Source: an uncultured Acetobacteraceae bacterium (GTDB taxonomy: Bacteria; Pseudomonadota; Alphaproteobacteria; Acetobacterales; Acetobacteraceae). Taken from it: 55,549 nucleotides of DNA. The stretch's first letter is position 1. Each line of letters begins with the position of its first letter. The DNA is taken from NCBI GenBank assembly GCA_903918195.1, contig CAIXDS010000335.1, forward strand, positions 1-55,549. The letters run 5' to 3'. The notes under the pieces were generated by a model. It had not been told where the DNA came from, made no database searches, and was given only the letters and a program-made list of their open reading frames with translations. The position numbers and the translations under genes are program-made. Positions 19,207-27,504 of this stretch are shown one piece after another.

Positions 19207-20853
19207 ATGCCCCGCATGACCACCGCCGAGGCCACCGTTGACGCCCTGCTCCGGCACGGCATCGACACGCTGTTCGCCCTGCCCGGCGTGCACAACGACC
19301 ATCTGTTCGATGCCGTGCACGCCACCGCCGGCCGCATGCGGGTGCTGCATCCGCGCCACGAGCAGACCTCCGCCTACATGGCGCTCGGTGCCGCGCTGGC
19401 GACCGGCCGGCCGCAAGCCTACGCGGCGGTGCCGGGCCCCGGCATCCTGAACACCACGGCGGCGCTGCTGACGGCCTACAGCACCGGCGCGCCGGTGCTG
19501 GCCATCGCCGGCCAGGTGCCGTCGGACGCCATCGACCGTGGCTGGGGCCATTTGCACGAGCTGCCCGACCAGCTCGGCCTGCTGCGCCACATGGTGAAAT
19601 GGGCGGCGCGCATCCCCTCGGCCGCCGAGGCGCCGGGGCTGGTGGCCGAGGCGGTGCGGGCGGCGCTCAGCGGCCGCCCGCGGCCGGTGGCACTGGAATG
19701 CGCCATCGACATCTGGGGCCGGCCGGGGCAGGCGAGTCCGGTCGATCCGCTGCCGCCGTTCCGCCCCGAAATCGATCCCGATGCCGTGGCGCTGGCGGCC
19801 AGGCTGCTGGGCGCGGCCGAGCGGCCGATCATCATCGCCGGCGGCGGCGCGCTGGATGCGGGACCGGACCTGCTGGCCGTGGCCGAGCTGTTGCAGGCGC
19901 CGGTGGTCACCTATCGGCGCGGTCGCGGCGTGGTGCCGACGACGCATCCCCTGGCCGCCTCGCTACCGGTCGGGCAGCGCCTGTGGCCGCAGGCCGATGC
20001 CGTGCTGGGCGTGGGCACGCGGCTGCATTTCGCCCAGTCGGTCTGGGGCACCGACCCCGACCTGAAGATCGTCCGCATCGACATCGACGCCGAGGAAATC
20101 ACCCGCTTCCGCCGCCCCGACGCCGCGGTCCACGCCGACGCCGCGGCGGGCCTGCGCGCGCTGCTGGCCGCCCTGCCGGCGCATAACCGGCTGCGGCCCC
20201 CGCGCGAGGATCTGGCCGCGGCGCAGGCCTGGTTCGCCGACCGCATGGCCCGCCAGGAGCCGCAGATGGGCTTCCTGCGCGCACTTCGCGCCGCCCTGCC
20301 GGAAGACGGGGTGGTGGTGGAAGACGTGACCCAGGTAGGGTTCTGCGGCCGGCTTGCCTTTCCGGTGGCGGCGCCGCGCCGCTACCTCTCGCCCGGCTAT
20401 CAGGACAATCTGGGCTGGGGCTACGGGGCGGCGCTGGGCGTGCAGGCCGCCCTGCCGGACCGGGCGGTGGTGGCGATCTGCGGCGATGGCGGTTTCATGT
20501 ACCAGGCGCAGGAACTGGCCACCGCGATGCGCCACGCCCTGCCGGTGGTGGCGGTGGTGTTCGACGACGGCGCCTTCGGCAATGTGCGCCGCATCCAGGC
20601 GGAGCATTTCGGCAGCCGGCTGATCGCCTGCGACCTCGCCAACCCGGATTTCCACGCCTTCGCCCGCAGCTTCGGCGCCAACGCCTTCCGCGCCGCCGAC
20701 GCGGCGGGCCTGGAAACGGCGCTGCGCGAGGCGCTGGCGGCGCGGGCACCGGCGCTGGTGCACGTGAAGGTGGGCGAGATGCCGAGCCCGTGGGACATGC
20801 TGTCGCCGCGGCGCATGCGCGGCCAGGACGGGTGGCGGCCTTCCATGCCGTAG
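19207..20853 (+). CDS. thiamine-diphosphate-dependent enzyme, acetolactate synthase-like
   Basis: 548-residue three-domain ThDP enzyme. The N-terminus is TAEATVDALLRHGIDTLFALPGVHNDHLFDA, the catalytic Glu lies in VLHPRHEQTSAYMA, and the ThDP motif runs from GDGGFMYQAQELATAM to FDDGAFGNVRR. It is closer to the acetolactate synthase/benzoylformate decarboxylase group than to IpdC, but the substrate cannot be assigned. It is divergently oriented from livK (150 bp apart) and followed on the same strand by a TRAP DctQ-DctM pair, which might import its substrate. No small regulatory subunit (IlvH) is present, arguing against a true biosynthetic ALS. Confidence 0.85.
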   Translation: MPRMTTAEATVDALLRHGIDTLFALPGVHNDHLFDAVHATAGRMRVLHPRHEQTSAYMALGAALATGRPQAYAAVPGPGILNTTAALLTAYSTGAPVLAIAGQVPSDAIDRGWGHLHELPDQLGLLRHMVKWAARIPSAAEAPGLVAEAVRAALSGRPRPVALECAIDIWGRPGQASPVDPLPPFRPEIDPDAVALAARLLGAAERPIIIAGGGALDAGPDLLAVAELLQAPVVTYRRGRGVVPTTHPLAASLPVGQRLWPQADAVLGVGTRLHFAQSVWGTDPDLKIVRIDIDAEEITRFRRPDAAVHADAAAGLRALLAALPAHNRLRPPREDLAAAQAWFADRMARQEPQMGFLRALRAALPEDGVVVEDVTQVGFCGRLAFPVAAPRRYLSPGYQDNLGWGYGAALGVQAALPDRAVVAICGDGGFMYQAQELATAMRHALPVVAVVFDDGAFGNVRRIQAEHFGSRLIACDLANPDFHAFARSFGANAFRAADAAGLETALREALAARAPALVHVKVGEMPSPWDMLSPRRMRGQDGWRPSMP

Positions 20854-20889
20854 CCGGGACGGCGCCCCGCACCCGCCAAGGGTTGTAGA

Positions 20890-20901
20890 ATATTGTAATA
20901 T
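20890..20901. promoter_or_regulatory. AT-rich inverted repeat ahead of the TRAP genes
   Basis: ATATT-GT-AATAT forms an exact 5-2-5 inverted repeat in an otherwise GC-rich gap. A TTGACG hexamer follows at 20934-20939. It could be an operator for the TRAP genes; no matching regulator gene is nearby. Confidence 0.3.
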
Positions 20902-21000
20902 AAGCAGAAATTTCCGCCGGCAGCCGGTTGTATTTGACGCCGGCCGGGGCGGGCCGCATGATGGACGAAATAAACGGCCGCAACAGGGAGGCCACGTCCA

Positions 21001-21563
21001 TGCCAAAAAAGCCTATAGGGCGCTGCATGCGCGCCTGGGATGCGCTGGAGCGCCTGACCGTCGGTCTGCTCGGCTGTGCTGCGCTCGGGGTCGGCCTGTG
21101 GCAGATCGCCGGCCGCTATATCAACCCCTCGCTCGGCTCCGGCTGGGGTGACGAGATCATCGTCTATCTGATCATCTGGGCACTGATGATCGTGTCCAGC
21201 CAGCTCGTGCACCGCGACGGCCATGTGCGCCCCGATCTGGTGCTGCGCCTGCTGCCGGCCGATGCGCAGCGCTGGCTGGAGGTGTTCAACTGCCTGGTGG
21301 CGCTGGCCTTCTGCGGTGGGCTGGTCTGGTATGGCTGGACCATCGTCGATACCGCCCGGATGCTCGACGAGCGCAGCTACACCGGACTCGACTTCCCGAT
21401 GTGGGTCTACGACCTGTCGCTGCCGATCGGCGGGGCGCTCATGTTCAACCGCTACGTCGTCCGCCTCGTGCGCTTCCTCTGGCAGTTCGATCCGGCGACG
21501 ATGCGCGTGGGCGGTGCGATCCACGAGACGCCCGCCCACCTCGTCGTTCCGGCCACCCGCTGA
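21001..21563 (+). CDS. TRAP transporter small permease (DctQ-type)
   Basis: Small membrane subunit of a tripartite ATP-independent transporter, about 187 residues with four helices. The block GDEIIVYLIIWALMIVSSQLVHRDGHVRPDL is characteristic. The frame is open upstream to 20928, but the ATG at 21001 has GGGAGG about 10 bp before it and gives a normal DctQ N-terminus (MPKKPIGRCMRAWDALERL). It abuts dctM with no gap. The substrate is unknown. Confidence 0.88.
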
Positions 21564-22856
21564 ATGATGGGGCCACTGCCGGTCGTTGCCGCCTTCTTCG
21601 GCCTGCTGTCGTTCGGCATGCCGATCTTCCTGGTGCTCGGCATCCTCACGGCGGCCCTGTACATCCTGTCCGGCGAACCGCTGATCGGCGTGCCGCAGGT
21701 CATCATCGACCAGCTGAACACCACCACGCTGATGTCGCTGCCGCTGTTCGTCATGGCGGCGGCCTTCATGCGCCAGGGCGGCATTGCCGGCGCGCTGGTG
21801 GACCTCGCCACCGCCTGGCTCGGCGGCATTCGCGGCTCGCTCGGCCTGGTGACCGTGGTGGCCTGCACCCTGTTCGCGGCGATCTGCGGGTCGTCGGTGG
21901 CGACCGCGCTGGCGATGGGCACCATCCTGCTGCCTGCCATGCTGGCGCGCGGCTATCCGCGCAGTTTCGCCCTCGGGGTCATCGGCGCCTCCGGCACCAT
22001 CGGCATCGTCGTCCCGCCCTCGCTGGCACTCATTCTCTATGGCATCGTGACCGAACAGTCGGTGCCGCGGCTGTTCCTGGCCGGCCTGCTGCCAGGGCTG
22101 CTGCAGGCGGCGGTGTTCTTCGCCTGGGTGTGGTACGACGCACGCCGCCGCCGCTTCCCGATCGAGCCGGCAATGCCGTTCGCCCGGCGCACCCGCGTCT
22201 CGCTGCGCGCGCTGCCGGCCATGGTGGTGCCGGTGGTCGTTCTGGTCGGCATCTATGGCGGGCTGGTGACGGTGGTGGAGGCGGCCGCGCTGTCGGCGGT
22301 GTCGGCGCTGCTGATCAGCCTGTTCTACTATCGCGGCTTCCGTCTGGCGGACACGCTGGGCGTCATCGCCGACGCCATCCGCACCGCCGGCGCCATCATG
22401 CTCATCGTCGCGACCGCCCTGGCCTTCGGCCACTGGATGACCATCTCCGGCATCCCGGCCCGGCTGGTGCAGTTCACCCTCGACCACGGTTTCGCCACCT
22501 GGCAGTTCCTGCTGGCGATGAACCTGCTGCTGCTGGTGATGGGCTGCTTTCTGGAGGTGATCGCGACCCTGCTGGTGGTGATGCCCATCCTCGGCCCGGC
22601 GCTGCAGCCGCTCGGCGTCGATCCGGTGCATTTCGCCATCATCTTCACCCACAACATGGAGATCGGGCTGATCCACCCGCCGGTGGGGCTGAACCTGTTC
22701 GTGCTGTCCACCATCTCGGCCGCCCCGATCGGCGAGGTGGTCCGCGGCATCTTCCCGTTCGTGATCCTGCTGCTGGGCGTGCTGATGATCATCACCTACG
22801 TGCCCGCCCTGACCCTGTGGCTGCCCGACCTGGTGCTCGGCGCGGCGACCCGCTGA
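21564..22856 (+). CDS. TRAP transporter large permease (DctM-type)
   Basis: 430-residue large permease with about twelve helices. Landmarks are FGLLSFGMPIFLVLG, STTLMSLPLFVMAAAFMRQGG-like sequence near residue 55, AAICGSSVATALAMGTILLPAM and IGASGTIGIVVPPSLALILYG. The start ATGATG immediately follows the dctQ stop. No DctP substrate-binding protein gene is found on either side, so it must be encoded elsewhere or be shared. Confidence 0.92.
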   Translation: MMGPLPVVAAFFGLLSFGMPIFLVLGILTAALYILSGEPLIGVPQVIIDQLNTTTLMSLPLFVMAAAFMRQGGIAGALVDLATAWLGGIRGSLGLVTVVACTLFAAICGSSVATALAMGTILLPAMLARGYPRSFALGVIGASGTIGIVVPPSLALILYGIVTEQSVPRLFLAGLLPGLLQAAVFFAWVWYDARRRRFPIEPAMPFARRTRVSLRALPAMVVPVVVLVGIYGGLVTVVEAAALSAVSALLISLFYYRGFRLADTLGVIADAIRTAGAIMLIVATALAFGHWMTISGIPARLVQFTLDHGFATWQFLLAMNLLLLVMGCFLEVIATLLVVMPILGPALQPLGVDPVHFAIIFTHNMEIGLIHPPVGLNLFVLSTISAAPIGEVVRGIFPFVILLLGVLMIITYVPALTLWLPDLVLGAATR

Positions 22857-22940
22857 ACCGCCGGCCGCCACTGCCCCGGCGGGGAATCGTGCGGCGGATG
22901 CGGCGACCTCGAAACTGTAAACTTGCCTTGTCGTGCCGTC

Positions 22941-22958
22941 TGTCATTATACATTGACA
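22941..22958 (+). promoter_or_regulatory. PpsR/CrtJ-type operator (TGT-N12-ACA) ahead of pufBA
   Basis: The sequence TGTCATTATACATTGACA fits the PpsR/CrtJ consensus TGT-N12-ACA exactly and is AT-rich inside. It overlaps a possible promoter (TTGCCT at 22924-22929, TATACA at 22947-22952, 17 bp spacing), and its right half also spells TTGACA. In purple bacteria PpsR/CrtJ represses photosynthesis genes in air. Only one full box is seen; many known targets have two. Confidence 0.65.
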
Positions 22959-23282
22959 GTTTTCTCGATCTGGCAGACCGAAGGAGCAAGGCATGCAGTC
23001 CGCCGCCACCGGCGCAGACGGTGGTTCGTCGCGAAGCGGTCGTGTGTGCGGTGCCGGGTGCCGCGCGGGCCATGCTCGCCGGGCAAACTTGCAACAACGC
23101 TATTCGTCCGCGCCGCGGAGGCTGTCCAACCGGACGGCTGGTCGGGCGCGGTCACCAGGAGTGGCGCAGTCATCCGCGCGGCTCCTGGCATCGGTTTGCC
23201 GGGCACGACATGCCTTGGCGATCCCAGCTGCGCGGGACGAGCGCGGCACGGGCCGAAGGGCCGCAATCCGGAGAGTGCTGAA
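22959..23282 (+). other. long 5' leader before pufB
   Basis: About 325 bp between the operator and pufB. It holds an open frame at 22993-23286 with GGAG six bases before its ATG. Its stop overlaps the pufB start as ATGA. The predicted product is Arg/Ala/Ser-rich, with third codon positions less G/C-biased than in the real genes around, so I do not call a gene. It is not recognisable as PufQ. It is more likely an untranslated or regulatory leader. Confidence 0.4.
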
Positions 23283-23501
23283 ATGAGCGCCTATATCGAA
23301 AAGGGCAACCCGTCGGGCCTGACCGACGCGGAAGCCAAAGACTTCCACAAAATCTTCAACACGAGCGCCATCGTCTTCGTCGGCGTCGCCGTGGTCGCCC
23401 ATATCCTCGTTTGGTCATGGCGCCCGTGGTTCCCGCCCGTCGGCGGCTACACGACTTCGGCGCTGGACACCGTCCAGCAGCTCCTCAGCAATCTGGTGTA
23501 A
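23283..23501 (+). CDS. pufB: LH1 light-harvesting beta polypeptide
   Basis: 72-residue core-antenna beta subunit. [22 protein letters not shown] followed by [18 protein letters not shown] closely matches remembered Rhodospirillum rubrum LH1 beta. His40 is the bacteriochlorophyll ligand, with one membrane helix at about 26-45 and the WRPW signature at 46-49. RBS GGAG lies 9 bp upstream. It pairs with the alpha polypeptide 10 bp downstream and binds bacteriochlorophyll a and carotenoid in the membrane ring around the reaction centre. No reaction-centre genes (pufLM) follow, so this copy lies outside a normal puf operon. Confidence 0.95.
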   Translation: MSAYIEKGNPSGLTDAEAKDFHKIFNTSAIVFVGVAVVAHILVWSWRPWFPPVGGYTTSALDTVQQLLSNLV

Positions 23502-23511
23502 GGAGGAACGC

Positions 23512-23718
23512 ATGGCCTATTCTGACGACCTGAACCAACTGTGGCGGATCTGGACTCTGTTTGATCCGCGCAAGGCTCTGCTGGGCCTGGGTGCGGCCCT
23601 GTTCGCGCTGGCGTTGTTCATCCACGTCGTCGTGCTCCGCACCGAGCGGTTCAACTGGATCGAGGGTGCGACCGCGCCGCCGGCAGCGCTCCACTTCCTG
23701 CCGCCGACGGTGAAGTAG
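23512..23718 (+). CDS. pufA: LH1 light-harvesting alpha polypeptide
   Basis: 68-residue core-antenna alpha subunit. LWRIWTLFDPRKALLGLG, the membrane helix at about 22-42, His38 as bacteriochlorophyll ligand in ALFIHVVVL, and RTERFNWIEG after the helix are diagnostic of LH1 alpha. It has about ten extra residues before LWRIW compared with R. rubrum. AGGAGG 6 bp upstream is a strong RBS, typical of antenna genes. A large hairpin follows the gene at 23820-23863. Confidence 0.95.
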   Translation: MAYSDDLNQLWRIWTLFDPRKALLGLGAALFALALFIHVVVLRTERFNWIEGATAPPAALHFLPPTVK

Positions 23719-23819
23719 CCGTCCCGCTTGCCGTTGCGACGAAGGTGATTGCTGCCACACGACGGACGAGTGCTCCGCCTGTTGGTCGCTGACTTGCCTG
23801 ACGGGCACCCGTTCTTGAG

Positions 23820-23863
23820 GCCCCTGGCCCGGCGCGTGAAGACGCGTGCCGGGCCCTAGGGGC
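23820..23863 (+). terminator. GC-rich hairpin after pufBA
   Basis: Arms GCCCCTGGCCCGGCGCGT and ACGCGTGCCGGGCCCTAGGGGC pair with small bulges around a GAAG tetraloop. No T-run follows. As in other puf transcripts, it could terminate and/or protect the antenna mRNA from 3' decay. Confidence 0.7.
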
Positions 23864-23970
23864 GAAGACGAATTTTCCAGTTACGATTTTTCCGGTCACG
23901 ATAGCGTGCGGCCTCGGCTTGCCGCATCCAGCATCCCCGCTAGAGTGGAACCCCGCCGCGGAGACCGAGG

Positions 23971-25398
23971 ATGCGCGCCACCAGCCCCGCCTTCAGGGAA
24001 AACGCGGCCCACGCGTTGGCCGATAAGCGCCTGCAGAAGGCGCTGGTATTTACCCGCCCGGCGTTTCCCTCACGCCGCGCCGCCGCGATCGCGCAGCTTC
24101 CCGAGTTCGAGCAACTCCGCAAAACCGGCCGCGACATCAAGGACCACACGCTCGCCAATCTCGATTTCTACCTGGAAACCTGGGCCGCCAACGTCGAGCG
24201 CGCCGGCGGCCAGGTGCATTGGTGCAGCACCGCCGACGAGGCCCGTGCCGCCGTGCTGGCGATTTGCCAGCGGGTCGGCGCGCGCACCGTGACCAAGGGC
24301 AAAAGCATGATCTCCGAGGAGCTCGCCATCAACGAGCACCTGGAGCAGCACGGCATCACCCCGGTCGAGACCGATCTCGGCGAATACATCCTGCAGCTCC
24401 GCCGCGAGCCACCCAGCCACATCATCGCCCCCGCCTTCCACCTCAACCGCGAGGATTGGGAGGAAAGCTTCCGGGCCTCGCACACCGACCTGCCGCCCGG
24501 CCGTGTGTTCGCCGACCGACGCGACATCCTGGCCGAGGCGCGTGCCCAGTTGCGCGCGCGCTTCCTGGCCGCCGATGTGGGCATCACCGGCGCCAATTTC
24601 CTCATCGCCGAAACCGGCAGCACGGTGATCGTCACCAACGAGGGCAACGGCGACCTGACCCAGACCCTGCCGCGGGTTCACATCGTGCTGGCCAGCATCG
24701 AAAAAGTGGTGCCGACGCTGGAGGATACCTGCACCCTGCTGCGCCTGCTGGCACGCTCGGCCACCGGGCAGGACATGTCGGTCTACACCACGTTTTCCAC
24801 CGGCACCCGCCGGCCCGGCGAACTGGACGGTCCGGACGAGTTCCACGTGGTGCTGATCGACAACGGCCGCTCGGCCATGCTGGGCAGCCCGTTCCAGCCG
24901 ATGCTCCGCTGCATCCGCTGTGCCGCCTGCCTGAACCATTGCCCGGTCTATTTCACCGTTGGCGGACACGCCTATGGCTGGGTCTATCCGGGTCCAATGG
25001 GGGCGGTGCTGACGCCCACGCTGATCGGCGTGGACCAGGCCGGCCACCTGCCCAACGCCAGCACCTTCTGCGGCAAATGCGAAAGCGTCTGTCCCATGCA
25101 TATCCCGCTGCCCGGCATGATGCGCCACTGGCGCGAGCGCCAGTTCGAACGGCACCTCACGCCGCCCACCGCCCGCGCCGGCCTGCGCGTATGGGGCTGG
25201 TTTGCGCGGCGGCCCTGGGCCTACCGTCTCATCACCCGGGCGGTGGCGGCGGGGCTGGGCCGGCTGGGGCGCAAACGCGGCCGGTTTTCCTCTCTCCCCC
25301 TTGCCGGCGGCTGGACCGGCGGGCGCGACCTGCCGGCGCCGGAGGGCGCTACGTTCTTCGCCCGCTATGCGCGCGAGCAGCGCGCGGGGCGGGCCTGA
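23971..25398 (+). CDS. lutB: L-lactate utilization iron-sulfur protein LutB
   Basis: 475-residue subunit of the LutABC L-lactate oxidation complex. The N-terminal part has a LUD domain (TKGKSMISEELAINEHLEQHGI, ETDLGEYILQL, ETGSTVIVTNEGNGD). Two [4Fe-4S] clusters are suggested by Cys314/317/320/324 (CIRCAACLNHC) and Cys367/370/374 (CGKCESVC). The C-terminus is Arg/Gly-rich and extended. It overlaps lutC by one base (TGATG). lutA, the third component, is not adjacent. It is cytoplasmic, oxidising lactate to pyruvate in respiration. Confidence 0.92.
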   Translation: MRATSPAFRENAAHALADKRLQKALVFTRPAFPSRRAAAIAQLPEFEQLRKTGRDIKDHTLANLDFYLETWAANVERAGGQVHWCSTADEARAAVLAICQRVGARTVTKGKSMISEELAINEHLEQHGITPVETDLGEYILQLRREPPSHIIAPAFHLNREDWEESFRASHTDLPPGRVFADRRDILAEARAQLRARFLAADVGITGANFLIAETGSTVIVTNEGNGDLTQTLPRVHIVLASIEKVVPTLEDTCTLLRLLARSATGQDMSVYTTFSTGTRRPGELDGPDEFHVVLIDNGRSAMLGSPFQPMLRCIRCAACLNHCPVYFTVGGHAYGWVYPGPMGAVLTPTLIGVDQAGHLPNASTFCGKCESVCPMHIPLPGMMRHWRERQFERHLTPPTARAGLRVWGWFARRPWAYRLITRAVAAGLGRLGRKRGRFSSLPLAGGWTGGRDLPAPEGATFFARYAREQRAGRA

Positions 25399-26099
25399 TG
25401 TCGAAGGAAGCCGTCCTCGGCGCCATCCGGCGCGGGCTGCGCCGCGGGCCCGTGCCGGACGATCTGGCCTCGGGCCTGCGGGCGCGGCTGCGGGCGCATC
25501 CGCGCCACCTGATCCCGGCGCGCAGCCTGCTGCCGCGCCCCGCGCAGGTGGCGCTGTTCATCCGCAACGTGGAAAAGGAATTCGGCAGCGTCATCCGGGT
25601 GCCCGGCCCCACCGATGTGCCGGCGGCGATCGCCGACTATCTGGCGGCGCAGAATCTTCCTTCCGCCCTGGTCCTGGCCCCGCACCCCGAGCTGCAGGCG
25701 CTCCCCTGGGCGACCCGCCCGCTGCTGCGCCTCCGCGAGGGCCGCGCCGAGCCGACCGACCTGGTCAGCGTCCAGCACGGCTACGCCGCCATCGCCGAGA
25801 CCGGCACGCTGATGCTGCCGGGCACGCCGGACCGCCCGACCACCCTGAACCTGCTGGCCGACACCGCCATCGTGGTGCTGCTTGCCAGCCGCATCGTCGG
25901 GCCGCTGGAAGATGCGTGGGACCGGCTGCGCGCCGAGGGACACGACCCCGTCACCGGCGGCTTCCTGCCACGCAACGTCATGCTGGTGACCGGCCCGTCG
26001 CGCTCGGCCGACATCGAGTCCACCCTGGAACTCGGCGCGCACGGCCCGCGCCGGCTGCACGTGGTGCTGGTGGACGACGATCCCACCGCGATAGACTGA
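25398..26099 (+). CDS. lutC: lactate utilization protein LutC (LUD domain)
   Basis: 233-residue LUD-domain protein starting MSKEAVLGAIRRGLRR at an ATG that shares a base with the lutB stop. Family blocks are the GYAAIAETGTLMLPGTPDRPTTL-type segment, PREHIVVLLASRIV-like sequence (IVVLLASRIVGPLEDAW), and the end VTGPSRSADIESTLELGAHGPRRLHVVLVDD, which is highly diagnostic of LutC. It works with LutB in L-lactate oxidation. Confidence 0.93.
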   Translation: MSKEAVLGAIRRGLRRGPVPDDLASGLRARLRAHPRHLIPARSLLPRPAQVALFIRNVEKEFGSVIRVPGPTDVPAAIADYLAAQNLPSALVLAPHPELQALPWATRPLLRLREGRAEPTDLVSVQHGYAAIAETGTLMLPGTPDRPTTLNLLADTAIVVLLASRIVGPLEDAWDRLRAEGHDPVTGGFLPRNVMLVTGPSRSADIESTLELGAHGPRRLHVVLVDDDPTAID

Positions 26100-26203
26100 C
26101 CCGCTGCCATCGTCCGGACAACGACACCATATTGGCACCTATTACCTCGAGGAGCCGGCCGTTGAGGACGCATCACGCCCCGCCCATGTCTGCCGGCTAG
26201 GCA

Positions 26204-26734
26204 GTGTCCGGGCACCGCCGCACCGCCCTGACCGAGCAGGACCGCACCGTGTGGGCGAGCTACGCCCGCGCGGTCCGGCCGTTGCCCGGGCGGGCCGTGC
26301 CGCCATTGCCCGACGACATCCCCTCACTGCCCGAACCGCCGGACCTGATGGTCCCCCCGTCACCACCGCGTACCGTCCGGCCGCAGGCCGCCGCCGTGTC
26401 GGTTGGCGGGCAACCCGGCGGGCTTGACAGCGCCACCTGGACCCGCTTCCGCTCCGGCAAGCTGGCACCGTCGCGCACGCTCGACCTGCACGGCCGCACC
26501 GCGCAGCGCGCCTTCCACGCCGTGCACGCCTTCCTGCACGGCGCCCACGCCGATGGGGTGCGCTGCGTGGAGGTAATCACCGGCCGCGGCGCCGGTGAGA
26601 CCGGCGGCGTGCTGCGCCGGGAACTGCCGCTCTGGCTGAACCAGCCCAGCCTGCGGCCGATCGTGCTGGCGGCGACCCATCCGCATCCGGCTAATCCGGG
26701 GTCGGTGCGGGTGCTGTTGCGGCGGGCGCGGTAA
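26204..26734 (+). CDS. Smr/MutS2 C-terminal domain protein
   Basis: 176 residues from a GTG start. The N-terminus RRTALTEQDRTVWASYARAVRPLPGR is typical of alphaproteobacterial stand-alone Smr proteins. A Pro-rich linker (about 30-75) is followed by the Smr domain, with LDLHGRTAQRAFHAVHAFL (LDLHG motif) and VITGRGAGETGGVLRREL (TGRG motif). Smr domains are nucleases acting on branched DNA or RNA, the latter in ribosome rescue. It follows lutC by about 100 bp, without an evident functional link. Confidence 0.85.
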   Translation: MSGHRRTALTEQDRTVWASYARAVRPLPGRAVPPLPDDIPSLPEPPDLMVPPSPPRTVRPQAAAVSVGGQPGGLDSATWTRFRSGKLAPSRTLDLHGRTAQRAFHAVHAFLHGAHADGVRCVEVITGRGAGETGGVLRRELPLWLNQPSLRPIVLAATHPHPANPGSVRVLLRRAR

Positions 26735-26740
26735 GGGGAG

Positions 26741-26803
26741 ACAAGGCCAGGGCTCTGCCCTGGACCCGCAAGGGGCCGAGAGGCCCCTTGACCCCATTCA
26801 TAA
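26741..26803. repeat. GC-rich palindromic intergenic repeat, copy B
   Basis: Two hairpins between convergent genes: GGCCAGGGC-tct-GCCCTGG and AAGGGGC-cgaga-GGCCCCTT. Same family as the copies at 17716, 43755 and 55272. It may serve as a bidirectional stop signal. Confidence 0.78.
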
Positions 26804-27436
26804 GGGCGTGGCGGGTGGTTCCTGGCCAGGAACGACATACGCATCGGCCACCGGCTTGTCGGCAACAAGATGCAACGGCAGCACTCCGGCCCAGACCGGC
26901 CAGGCGCGGTCCGCCTCGTCGTCGATCGGCGGGCCGGTGCGGAGCTTGGCGGAGGCCTCAGTCAGCGGCAGGGAGAGGATCAGGGTTGCCTTGATCTCCT
27001 GCACCGTGGGCGGACGCAGCCTGTCCCAGCGGCCCGGAAACAGCCGCTCCACGAACCCCTTCATCGCCGCCAGCTTTTCGTCGGGATGGTCCACCACGCT
27101 GGGTCGGCCAAAGCACAGCACCGAACGGTAATTGGCCGAATGGTTGAACGAGGTGCGCGCCAACACCCAGGCGTCGAGCAGCGTGACGGTCAGACAGACC
27201 TCGCCACCGGCAGCATTCGCCTCCAGCATCCGGCTGGCGGCGCTGCCATGCCAGTACACACGGTCGCCATGCCGCCAGTGAAAAGTGGGGATCACCACCG
27301 GCCGGCCGTCGATGATGTGGCCCACATGGCACACCATTCCGGCATCGAGAATCGCGTGGATGGTCGTCCTGTCATAGGCGGCCCGCTGAGGCTTGCGCCG
27401 CACGCGGGCAAAATTGCTGGGAGGTTGCTGGTCCAT
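26798..27436 (-). CDS. pyridoxamine 5'-phosphate oxidase-family flavin-binding protein
   Basis: 212-residue split-barrel protein related to NimA-like/PNPOx flavin-binding proteins. Visible are RRKPQRAAYDRTTIHAILDAG at the start, CHVGHIIDGRPVVIPTFHWRHGDRVYWHGSAASRM for the FMN-binding barrel, and SFNHSANYRSVLCFGRPSVV. The open frame runs up to 27763, but the ATG at 27436 gives the family N-terminus. Substrate unknown. It ends inside palindromic repeat DNA. The next genes on the same strand (maf, PEP-synthase regulator) are upstream, 68 bp away. Confidence 0.8.
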   Translation of the reverse strand: MDQQPPSNFARVRRKPQRAAYDRTTIHAILDAGMVCHVGHIIDGRPVVIPTFHWRHGDRVYWHGSAASRMLEANAAGGEVCLTVTLLDAWVLARTSFNHSANYRSVLCFGRPSVVDHPDEKLAAMKGFVERLFPGRWDRLRPPTVQEIKATLILSLPLTEASAKLRTGPPIDDEADRAWPVWAGVLPLHLVADKPVADAYVVPGQEPPATPL

Positions 27437-27504
27437 AACGGTGACACTGGCCGGGGACCGATGCGGTTGGAAAGCCGAATTCCCGCATGGCCGGTCAGAC
27501 CGCC

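Noticed and set aside
20421..23009. 862-codon minus-strand open frame
   Set aside because: Antisense to the ThDP enzyme and the TRAP genes, with Gln/His/Arg-rich translation and no family pattern.
22993..23286. pufQ-like gene before pufB
   Set aside because: The translation has no likeness to PufQ and weak codon bias; kept only as a leader observation.
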